Below, in pieces: positions 1-5,012 of a stretch of DNA of 5,012 bases. Source of the DNA: Acidobacteriota bacterium (GTDB lineage: Bacteria > Acidobacteriota > Vicinamibacteria > Marinacidobacterales > SMYC01); NCBI GenBank assembly GCA_029263435.1, contig JAJCXL010000412.1, forward strand, positions 1 through 5,012, in the 5' to 3' direction. The position numbers and the translations under genes are program-made. Every line of letters begins with the position of its first letter. Position 1 is the stretch's first letter. The notes below the pieces were generated by a model. It saw only the letters and a program-made list of their open reading frames with translations. It was not told the DNA's origin and ran no database searches.

Positions 1-235
1 GACCTACGAGCCTTGTCTGCTTGCGACGATGACGGTCCATTACGTGCGTATTGGTTACGGTGTGGATCACTTCGAGACGTTCCATTTTCTGGCTCCTATG
101 GCGGACGGTCGACTCGATTGGTCGATCGGAACCGAGCTCGAACGGATTGATTGGATGAAGGAGCCGGCACCCGAGATCTCGTTCTCCTCACTTCCGGAAA
201 AAGCGCGAGACTCGAAGAGTTACGGTCGCTGGCAT

Positions 236-238
236 TAG
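236..238 (+). other. Premature in-frame TAG in the ATPase gene
   Basis: The codons around it read Tyr-Gly-Arg-Trp-His-TAG-Ser-Leu-Leu-Ala-His-Val-Tyr-Arg. Neither the frame nor the family-like sequence changes across the stop, so this is a point nonsense change and not a frameshift. The first possible restart downstream is the ATG at 272-274, which has no convincing Shine-Dalgarno sequence before it. Confidence 0.7.
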
Positions 239-271
239 TCTCTGCTCGCCCATGTCTATCGCGAGCGTCCG

Positions 272-838
272 ATGAACGTGCTCCACGCGCGCACGCTCAA
301 AATGTACTCTCGACCCGGCGAGAGCGAAGCTTCTTTTCGAGGAAGGTTGACGCATGCGTTGCATGAGAAACGCGACGCCGCGCTCGAGAAGCTTCGCACG
401 CGTTACCAACCCAAGCTCGAGAAGCTGCAGCTGAGCCTCGAGCGCGCTCAGGAGAAGCTGGATCGAGAGGCGAGTCAGTACTCGAGTCAGAAAGCTCAAA
501 CGGCAATCTCGATCGGGGAAACGCTCCTGGGAGCGCTTTTCGGTCGCAAGAAAGTGAGCGTCGGGAATATCGGGAAAGCGACGAGAACCGCACGTCACGC
601 GTCACGAGCGTCGCGCGAGCGAGGCGACGTCAAACGGGCCCGAGAGCAACTTCAGGAGACGAAAAAAAAGCTCGGCGATCTCGAAGCGGAGCTTCGTACG
701 AAGACCGACGCCCTCCGCGCGGAAGTGGATGCTTCCGGCATCGAGCTTTCGGAGCACGCTTTGCGGCTGAGGAAGTCCGATACGACGCTCGAACGCTTCG
801 CTCTCGCGTGGAGGCCTGCCAACGTCGTCGGCGCCTGA
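272..838 (+). CDS. Downstream intact reading frame of the broken ATPase (188 residues, coiled-coil tail)
   Basis: This is the part of the interrupted ATPase gene that can still be read from an ATG. Residues 13-26 (SRPGESEASFRGRL) are followed by a charged helix at about 27-75. A short glycine-containing hydrophobic segment sits at 79-92 (ISIGETLLGALFGR). A basic linker rich in Ala, Arg and Ser spans 100-117, and a second heptad-like helix lies at about 118-153. It has no nucleotide-binding motif, no signal peptide and no credible membrane span. If it is translated alone it would be a helical fragment without ATPase activity. Its start at 272 is only the first ATG after the TAG and lacks a recognisable ribosome binding site, so separate expression is doubtful. 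It ends 6 bp before the end of the convergent selenoprotein gene, and I see no terminator hairpin between the two. Confidence 0.4.
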   Translation: MNVLHARTLKMYSRPGESEASFRGRLTHALHEKRDAALEKLRTRYQPKLEKLQLSLERAQEKLDREASQYSSQKAQTAISIGETLLGALFGRKKVSVGNIGKATRTARHASRASRERGDVKRAREQLQETKKKLGDLEAELRTKTDALRAEVDASGIELSEHALRLRKSDTTLERFALAWRPANVVGA

Positions 839-844
839 CAGCGC

Positions 845-1600
845 TTACGAGAGAGGCTTCTTGTCGTCCCACCACGCGCGGATGGCTTTCGTCGCCACCA
901 GACCTTCGAGCTGCTCCATCGCCTCGATGTACTCTTCGACGGGCCGGCTGCCGCCGAGCTCGAAGAGGTCGCGAACGAAGCGAACGTCGTCATTCGATCG
1001 TTGAGGGAGCCATTCGAGATAGTAGGGCGTCACTCGCCTCCGTGCGCGCCGTTCACCGCGTTCATGAAGGAGCTGATCGACCGCCCCTCGGATCGTCCGC
1101 GGATCCGTCCACGCCGCCCGATAGACGACGTTTCCAGAAGCGTTCAAGATATAGGTCATGTTGGGTAGTCGGCCGAACGCATGATGGGTCGTTCCCTCGA
1201 GATCATCGACCAAGATCGGTCGTCGAAAACCGAGCTCGCGAGCCATGGTACGGGCATGATCGAGCTTGGTCTCCAGGCTCTCGTGGCCGGGGAAACGCTC
1301 GCTTGGATGGGCTTCGCGCGTATAGACGAACACGAAGGCACAGTTCTCGCCGGCGAGCTCCTCCGCCATGGACTCGAGTGCAGGTCCCGCCTGCGCGCAA
1401 TAGGGTCACGTGTAGGAGCCGAACTCGATGACCGCGGCGCCGCCCTCGTAGTAGTCCGACAGGCGCGCGACGTTGCCGCTAGACGCGTCGATGAGCTCGT
1501 GGTCCGGTGCTTTGGTCCCGACCCGAAGCCCGGCGGGGAAGTGAACGAAGTCTTCTATGTCTCCGTCGAGTGGAAAGCTCGAATAGTTGTAGGTCGTCAT
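845..1600 (-). CDS. Iodothyronine-deiodinase-like thioredoxin-fold selenoprotein (TGA read as Sec65)
   Basis: The product is 251 residues when the in-frame TGA at 1406-1408 is read as selenocysteine. The thioredoxin-like domain covers about residues 27-178. It starts with VGTKAPDHELIDASSG and reaches the active site FGSYT-U65-PYC, matching the vertebrate deiodinase FGSCTUPPF type but with Cys68, giving a U-x-x-C motif. Further deiodinase hallmarks follow: VYTREAH (Glu96, His98), His106 in HESLETKL, RPILVDD (127-133), and RLPNMTYIL (144-152) preceding a strand, turn and strand. The last ~73 residues are an Arg-rich linker and a helical extension absent from animal deiodinases. It is probably a cytoplasmic selenol/thiol oxidoreductase, as no signal peptide is visible; the substrate is unknown and thyroid hormone is not implied. 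The ATG at 1598-1600 is preferred (MTTYNYSSF); an in-frame GTG at 1616-1618 would add 6 residues. Neither has a clear Shine-Dalgarno. It lies 30 bp after recQ on the same strand. The alternative is a nonsense-mutated Cys homologue. Confidence 0.85.
1374..1400 (-). promoter_or_regulatory. Putative bacterial SECIS hairpin just downstream of the UGA
   Basis: In the mRNA, the arms GCAGG and CCUGC form a perfect 5-bp stem around the 5-nt loop CGGGA (window 1380-1394). Weaker pairing with mismatches extends it outward to about 1374 and 1400. The loop begins 16 nt after the UGA and has G at its second position. Bacterial SECIS elements typically have an apical loop with a G in its first two positions at about this distance. 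E. coli fdhF has a comparable GCAG-type stem, with its loop guanines at about the same position. The expected role is to bind SelB carrying Sec-tRNA at the ribosome. It was identified by eye, with no folding calculation. Confidence 0.68.
1406..1408 (-). other. In-frame UGA, proposed selenocysteine codon (Sec65)
   Basis: On the minus strand the codons read GGC-TCC-TAC-ACG-TGA-CCC-TAT-TGC. The TGA falls exactly where thioredoxin-fold redoxins carry the catalytic Cys and deiodinases carry Sec, after Gly-Ser-x-Thr. Homologous sequence continues in the same frame to the TAA at 845-847. The neighbouring recQ and ATPase genes use TGA as a normal stop, so any readthrough here must be context-dependent. 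Confidence 0.85.
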
Positions 1601-1630
1601 TGGCCCGCACGCTATCACAGCGAGAAAGTG

Positions 1631-3448
1631 TCACGAGGCTGAGCTGAGAGCGTCGAGGAATATTTGTCCGTAGCGCTCGAGCTTGGTCGCGCCCACGCCG
1701 GCAATGCCGGCGAGCTCGTCCAGCGACGCGGGCTTGCCGCGCACCATTTCTAGCAAGGTGCGATCATGGAAGATGACGTAGGGCGGCACGCCTTGCTCGC
1801 GAGCGAGCTCGAGCCGCGCTGCGCGTAGGACCTCGAACAGGTCGCGATCCCCGGGTGACGCGATGAGCTCTTGGACGCTGGGTCCCGATTTCCCCCGGCT
1901 GGCGCCGCTACCGCGAACCGGTTTGGCATCCCGCCGGAGCTCCACTGCTCGTTCTCCAGACAAGAGCGGCCGCGCGTTCTCTGACAGAGACAAGCCGCCG
2001 TGCTCGCTATCGACGTCGAGGGCGCCCGCGGCGACGAGCTGTCGATAGACGCTCGTCCATCCGTTGCGGTCGAGCTCTCCGCCGACACCGAAGGTCGAGA
2101 TGCGGTCGTGCCCGTTACGCCGCGCGCGCTCGTCCGCCTCGCCGATGAGAATGGCGGCGAGGTAAGAGGCGCCGAAGCGTTGACCGGTGCGGTAGACGTT
2201 CGATAACGCTTTTTGGGCGTGCACCGTCCCATCATAGGTCTCGACCGGCTCTAGGCAGGTATCACAGTTGCCGCACCCGCCGGAGTGGTCTTCTCCGAAA
2301 TAGCGAAGCAAGACCTGACGTCGACATGTCGCGGTCTCGCAATAACCCAACAGGGCGGAGAGTTTTTGGTGCTCGACCCGCTTGCGCTCTTCGCCCGCTT
2401 GGGAGCGCTCGACCATTTGGCGGATGAGCACGGCGTCGCCATAGCCGTAGCACATCCATGCGTTCGCCGGCAGGCCGTCCCTGCCGGCGCGTCCGGTCTC
2501 TTGATAGTAGGCCTCGAGGCTCTTCGGCAAGTCGAGGTGCGCGACGAACCGGACGTCCGGTTTGTCGATACCCATTCCGAAAGCGATGGTCGCTACGATC
2601 ACGACCCGATCGCGATGGACGAATTCCTGTTGGTGCTTCTCTCGAAGCCTCTGGTCGAGGCCGGCGTGGTACGGGAGCGCATCGATGCCCTCGCCTTGCA
2701 ACCACGCGGCGGTCTTTTCGACCTTGGCTCGGCTCATGCAGTAGACGATGCCGGAGTCACCGCGGTGGTGCGTGCTGAGAAAGCTCAGCAACTGGCTCCG
2801 CGCGCTCGACTTGGAAACGACGCGATAGCGGATGTTCGCTCGGTCGAAGCCGGAGACGAAGATATCCGTCTCGCCCATGCCCAGATGTTTCGCTACCTCT
2901 GCTTGGGTGGGGGTGTCCGCCGTCGCGGTGAGTGCGATCCGAGGTACGCTCGGAAAGCGTTCCTGCAACAGATCGAGCTTTCGATATTCCGGTCGAAAGT
3001 CGTGACCCCATTGGCTCACGCAGTGGGCTTCGTCGATGGCGAACAAGGCGATCCGAGTCTCGTCGAGGCGGCGCAAGAACGACTGGGTCGACAACCGTTC
3101 AGGAGCGACGTAGACGAGGTCATAGTCTCCACGCGTCATTCCCATTTCGACGTCGCGCGCCTCGTCGGCGGTAAGACTCGAGTTGACGTATGCGGCCCGA
3201 ACCCCAGCCTGGCGGAGTCCGTCGACTTGGTCTTTCATGAGTGCGATCAACGGCGAGATGACGATGCCGACACCTTCGCGAATCATCGCGGGGATTTGGT
3301 AGCACAGGCTCTTGCCGGCTCCGGTTGGCATGAGTACCAAAGCGTTGCCACCGGAGATGAGTCTTTCGATGATCGGTTCTTGGTCGCGACGAAACTCGCG
3401 ATAGCCGAAGACGCGTTCGAGGACATGCTTGGGGTCTTCGACAGGCAT
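1631..3448 (-). CDS. recQ: ATP-dependent DNA helicase RecQ
   Basis: RecQ is a 3'-5' superfamily 2 helicase acting in recombination, repair and stalled-fork processing. This protein has 605 residues, close to E. coli RecQ (about 609), and appears complete. Visible motifs are motif 0 FGYREFRRDQEPII (14-27), Walker A PTGAGKS (41-47), DEAH (139-142) and the aromatic-rich RecQ loop HCVSQWGHDFRPEY (142-155). Motif III is TATA (174-177) and motif VI is QETGRAGRDG (316-325). Cys375, Cys392, Cys395 and Cys398 form the zinc-binding site (CRRQVLLRYFGE, then CGNCDTC). A winged-helix region follows at about 405-500, then a Gly/Ser/Arg-rich linker, then an HRDC domain at about 525-603 ending in AGVGATKLERYG. 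The start is the ATG at 3446-3448; there is no purine-rich Shine-Dalgarno. It lies 115 bp downstream of the phosphorelay gene and 30 bp upstream of the selenoprotein ATG, so it may be co-transcribed with the latter. No truncation or missing catalytic residue is seen. Confidence 0.97.
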   Translation of the reverse strand: MPVEDPKHVLERVFGYREFRRDQEPIIERLISGGNALVLMPTGAGKSLCYQIPAMIREGVGIVISPLIALMKDQVDGLRQAGVRAAYVNSSLTADEARDVEMGMTRGDYDLVYVAPERLSTQSFLRRLDETRIALFAIDEAHCVSQWGHDFRPEYRKLDLLQERFPSVPRIALTATADTPTQAEVAKHLGMGETDIFVSGFDRANIRYRVVSKSSARSQLLSFLSTHHRGDSGIVYCMSRAKVEKTAAWLQGEGIDALPYHAGLDQRLREKHQQEFVHRDRVVIVATIAFGMGIDKPDVRFVAHLDLPKSLEAYYQETGRAGRDGLPANAWMCYGYGDAVLIRQMVERSQAGEERKRVEHQKLSALLGYCETATCRRQVLLRYFGEDHSGGCGNCDTCLEPVETYDGTVHAQKALSNVYRTGQRFGASYLAAILIGEADERARRNGHDRISTFGVGGELDRNGWTSVYRQLVAAGALDVDSEHGGLSLSENARPLLSGERAVELRRDAKPVRGSGASRGKSGPSVQELIASPGDRDLFEVLRAARLELAREQGVPPYVIFHDRTLLEMVRGKPASLDELAGIAGVGATKLERYGQIFLDALSSAS

Positions 3449-3455
3449 GGCGGTC

Positions 3456-3461
3456 AGTGTA
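3456..3461 (-). promoter_or_regulatory. Possible -10 element for recQ, implying a leaderless transcript
   Basis: On the minus strand the hexamer TACACT (4 of 6 to TATAAT) follows TTTTGC and ends 7 nt before the recQ ATG. A start site at normal spacing would fall at or next to that ATG, so the mRNA would be leaderless, which fits the lack of a Shine-Dalgarno. No good -35 box is seen about 17 bp upstream, so the call is weak. Confidence 0.22.
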
Positions 3462-3516
3462 GCAAAACCGCCCCTACCGGACGATGGCGAGCCGCAGTGT
3501 GAAGTGTGGAGGGTCC

Positions 3517-3547
3517 CTGCCGTGGCCTGCCGTGCTGCCGTGCTGCC
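3517..3547. repeat. CTGCCGTG octamer tandem repeat
   Basis: CTGCCGTG occurs at 3517-3524, 3527-3534 and 3535-3542, followed by a partial CTGCC at 3543-3547. A two-base GC spacer separates the first and second copies; the others abut. It lies between the phosphorelay gene stop and the recQ start, so copy-number change would not disturb either protein. It has the form of a short simple-sequence repeat produced by slippage. Its function, if any, is unknown. Confidence 0.8.
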
Positions 3548-3563
3548 TACGCCGGGAGTCTGT

Positions 3564-5012
3564 CTATTCGCGCGCCTGCCAGCTCACGTCGGCGAGATAG
3601 TCGCTCAGCTCTTTCGCCAACCGTTCGATGCCGTCCGCATCTTCGCGCGCCGCTGCTTGCTCCAAGGACGCGCCGTGAGAGCTGATGACCTCGAAACCGT
3701 ATCCTTTGCCCGTTCCCTTCATGTTGTGACCAATACGCCGGATCGATTCGAAGTCGCCGTCGGCACACAAGACCAGCACTTCCTCGGTATTGTGAGCTTG
3801 GTTCTCCAAGAATCTGGGCACGAGATCCTGGATGTCGGGGTCCACGAGCACTTTGCCCTCCACGAGCTCGCTCGCGCCGGAGTCCGGTGCGGTCTCGACC
3901 TGATCGACCGCCCGCGGCTTCAAATGCTTCGCGACCATCGCGCTGAGTGCCTTTCGTGCCAGGGGTTTTTGCAACACCGTCGTGCAGCCGGCATCCATGC
4001 AACGGGAGAGCTCCTTCGCGTCGTGGTGAGCGGTCATGGCGAGGATCGGCACATGCTCACCATTCGGAAGGGAGCGGATCTCTCGGCACGCATCGAAGCC
4101 GTCGAGGATCGGCATCTCCATGTCCAACAGTACGAGGGACACGTCTTGCTTCTGAAAAACGGAGACCGCTTCACGGCCATCGACCGCGAAAAGCAAACGA
4201 TAGTCGCTCCCGAGCATGAGAAAGCGCTTGACGATGAGTCGATTCTCCGGCGCGTCGTCGGCGACGAGAATGACGGGTCTTCTATCGACCCACTGGTCGA
4301 CGACGGCGAGGAAGCGCTTTCTCTTGAACGGCTTCGAAACGTAGTCATCCATCCCGACATCGATACAACGTTCACGAAACCCTTCAGTCGCATGGGCCGT
4401 CAACGCGACGATGGGCACTCGGTTCGGGGCTTGCTCCCGGGCCCGGATCGCAGTCGTAGCGGTGAAGCCGTCCATGACGGGCATCATCAGATCCATGATG
4501 ATCAAGTCGTAGAGAGTATCGGCGGTCAGCTCGACGGCTTCTTGTCCATTGCTCGCCGTGTCGACCCGTGCTCCGGAGGACTGAAGCACCCGCTTTGCGA
4601 GATTCTTGTTGTCCGCATTGTCCTCGACGAGCAGAATTTTGAATCGATCTTTCGGCCCCTCTTTGGCGGCAACGACCATCTCGGTGGTCACGGAGAGAGG
4701 AGTTTGAGAGCGCAGTCCGAGTGCTCGGCCGAGGGTGTCGGCGAGCTTTGCTTGCCGTGCCGGCTTCACCACCAAATGCGGACAGATCTCGGTGAGAACA
4801 GCGGATGTGCTCGCCCCCATGGAGGTCAGAAGAAGCAGGTCGCGCTGAGGAGGGTGTCGAAGTCGGCGCAATACATCGAGATCGGTTTTCTCGGGTTGGT
4901 GCTCGAAGACGCCCAGCGCGCGTTTCTTCGTCGCGATCAGTTTCTCTTCCAACTCCGCCAGCGAGCCCGCGATTTCCACCTCGAGTCCCCAGGAGACGAA
5001 AATTTGCTCCAA
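3564..5012 (-). CDS. Hybrid sensor kinase / multi-receiver phosphorelay protein, C-terminal part (REC-REC-HPt)
   Basis: The 482 visible residues run to a TAG at 3564-3566; the gene continues beyond the right edge, so no start is assigned. Residues 1-98 resemble a degenerate receiver. They keep a Thr/Ser (63-64) and the Lys83-Pro84 pair but lack the acidic pair and the phospho-Asp (FEHQP at 36-40 stands where a D-x-x-x-P would be). REC1 (about 124-241) is intact: Glu130/Asp131, phospho-acceptor Asp174 in IIMDLMMP, Thr205 and Lys227. REC2 (about 246-363) is intact: Asp252/Asp253, Asp297 in LLDMEMP, Thr327 and Lys349. An HPt domain (about 388-480) carries His429 in GHNMKGTG. The order suggests a BarA/ArcB-like hybrid histidine kinase whose sensor, HisKA and HATPase parts lie upstream, with phosphate passing His to Asp to His to an unlinked regulator. 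The input signal and output are unknown. A stand-alone multi-receiver protein cannot be excluded. The protein appears cytoplasmic in this part. Confidence 0.9.
   Translation of the reverse strand: MEQIFVSWGLEVEIAGSLAELEEKLIATKKRALGVFEHQPEKTDLDVLRRLRHPPQRDLLLLTSMGASTSAVLTEICPHLVVKPARQAKLADTLGRALGLRSQTPLSVTTEMVVAAKEGPKDRFKILLVEDNADNKNLAKRVLQSSGARVDTASNGQEAVELTADTLYDLIIMDLMMPVMDGFTATTAIRAREQAPNRVPIVALTAHATEGFRERCIDVGMDDYVSKPFKRKRFLAVVDQWVDRRPVILVADDAPENRLIVKRFLMLGSDYRLLFAVDGREAVSVFQKQDVSLVLLDMEMPILDGFDACREIRSLPNGEHVPILAMTAHHDAKELSRCMDAGCTTVLQKPLARKALSAMVAKHLKPRAVDQVETAPDSGASELVEGKVLVDPDIQDLVPRFLENQAHNTEEVLVLCADGDFESIRRIGHNMKGTGKGYGFEVISSHGASLEQAAAREDADGIERLAKELSDYLADVSWQARE

Larger units (their letters stand above)
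2..838 (+). pseudogene. HerA/DUF87-like P-loop ATPase, C-terminal part, interrupted by an in-frame TAG
   Basis: The gene is open from the left edge and is read in one frame (codons starting at position 2) to the TGA at 836-838. It gives 78 residues, a TAG at 236-238, then 199 more residues. Sequence on both sides of the TAG looks like one continuous protein. Before it are segments such as GVDHFETFHFLAPM and a KSYGRWH stretch; after it are LLAHVYRERP and then LKMYSRPGESEASFRGRL. From memory this is the usual order in the C-terminal region of bacterial HerA/DUF87-like ATPases, where a conserved W-x-x-x-L-x-x-x-x-Y-R segment spans the break. The Walker motifs must lie upstream, outside the window. 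The tail is highly charged and helical, with a short hydrophobic stretch (ISIGETLLGALFGRK) between two coiled-coil-like segments. A one-base change (CAG, GAG or AAG to TAG) would explain the stop. It could instead be a sequencing error or a gene naturally split in two. The family call is moderately sure and the broken state is directly visible. Confidence 0.62.

Noticed and set aside
236..238. TAG in the ATPase gene as a pyrrolysine codon
   Set aside because: The position has no catalytic context, the protein is not a methyltransferase-type Pyl family, and TAG ends the phosphorelay gene in this same window. A nonsense change or an error is simpler.
662..669. Run of eight A in the ATPase tail as a programmed frameshift site
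   Set aside because: The frame is the same and sensible on both sides (Lys-Lys-Lys within a charged helix), and the alternative frames offer no conserved continuation.
839..844. Terminator between the convergent ATPase and selenoprotein genes
   Set aside because: Only 6 bp separate the stop codons, and no hairpin with a T-run is visible on either strand nearby.
1406..1408. TGA as part of a genome-wide TGA reassignment (for example to Trp)
   Set aside because: recQ and the ATPase both end at TGA where their families end, and Trp is not the expected residue at this active site.
808..1642. Plus-strand open frames (808-1431 and 1181-1642) across the selenoprotein locus
   Set aside because: Their translations are low-complexity or Arg-rich and match no family, whereas the minus strand gives a clear deiodinase-like protein through the same bases.
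2285..3502. A 405-codon open frame on the plus strand opposite recQ
   Set aside because: It is antisense to a fully convincing RecQ protein, its translation has no recognisable motifs, and long antisense frames are common in GC-rich codon usage.
3496..3508. Direct repeat AGTGTG-A-AGTGTG as a regulator binding site
   Set aside because: It is too short and simple to separate from chance and has no known operator match.

Overview
The window is a gene-dense stretch of a bacterial chromosome, moderately GC-rich (about 58-60% by eye). It holds four protein genes and no RNA genes, CRISPR arrays or insertion sequences that I can see. The host lineage cannot be fixed from this alone. A RecQ helicase, a multi-receiver phosphorelay protein and above all a probable selenocysteine protein fit a free-living, complex-lifestyle bacterium such as a deltaproteobacterium or myxobacterium-like lineage (inference, low confidence). 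Stop codons TAA, TAG and TGA are all used to end genes here (845, 3564, 836 and 1631), so the code is standard and the two in-frame stops described below need their own explanations.

Layout, left to right. (1) Positions 2-838, plus strand: the C-terminal part of a large HerA/DUF87-like P-loop ATPase, entering from the left edge and interrupted by an in-frame TAG at 236-238. (2) Positions 845-1600, minus strand, only 6 bp from the ATPase stop and convergent with it: a 251-residue iodothyronine-deiodinase-like thioredoxin-fold protein. Its catalytic position is an in-frame TGA (1406-1408), followed by a bacterial SECIS-like hairpin. An ordinary gene caller would split it into a 5' fragment and a 3' fragment. 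(3) Positions 1631-3448, minus strand: a complete recQ ATP-dependent DNA helicase with helicase, zinc, winged-helix and HRDC regions. (4) Positions 3449-3563: a short intergenic segment with a CTGCCGTG octamer repeat and a possible leaderless promoter for recQ. (5) Positions 3564-5012, minus strand: the C-terminal part of a hybrid sensor kinase or multi-receiver protein (degenerate receiver, REC, REC, HPt), continuing past the right edge.

The kinase, recQ and the selenoprotein all read leftward. recQ and the selenoprotein are close enough (30 bp between the recQ stop and the ATG) to share a transcript. No functional pathway obviously joins the genes. The most interesting content is the deiodinase-like selenoprotein with a Sec-Pro-Tyr-Cys redox motif; the second is the nonsense-interrupted ATPase beside it.
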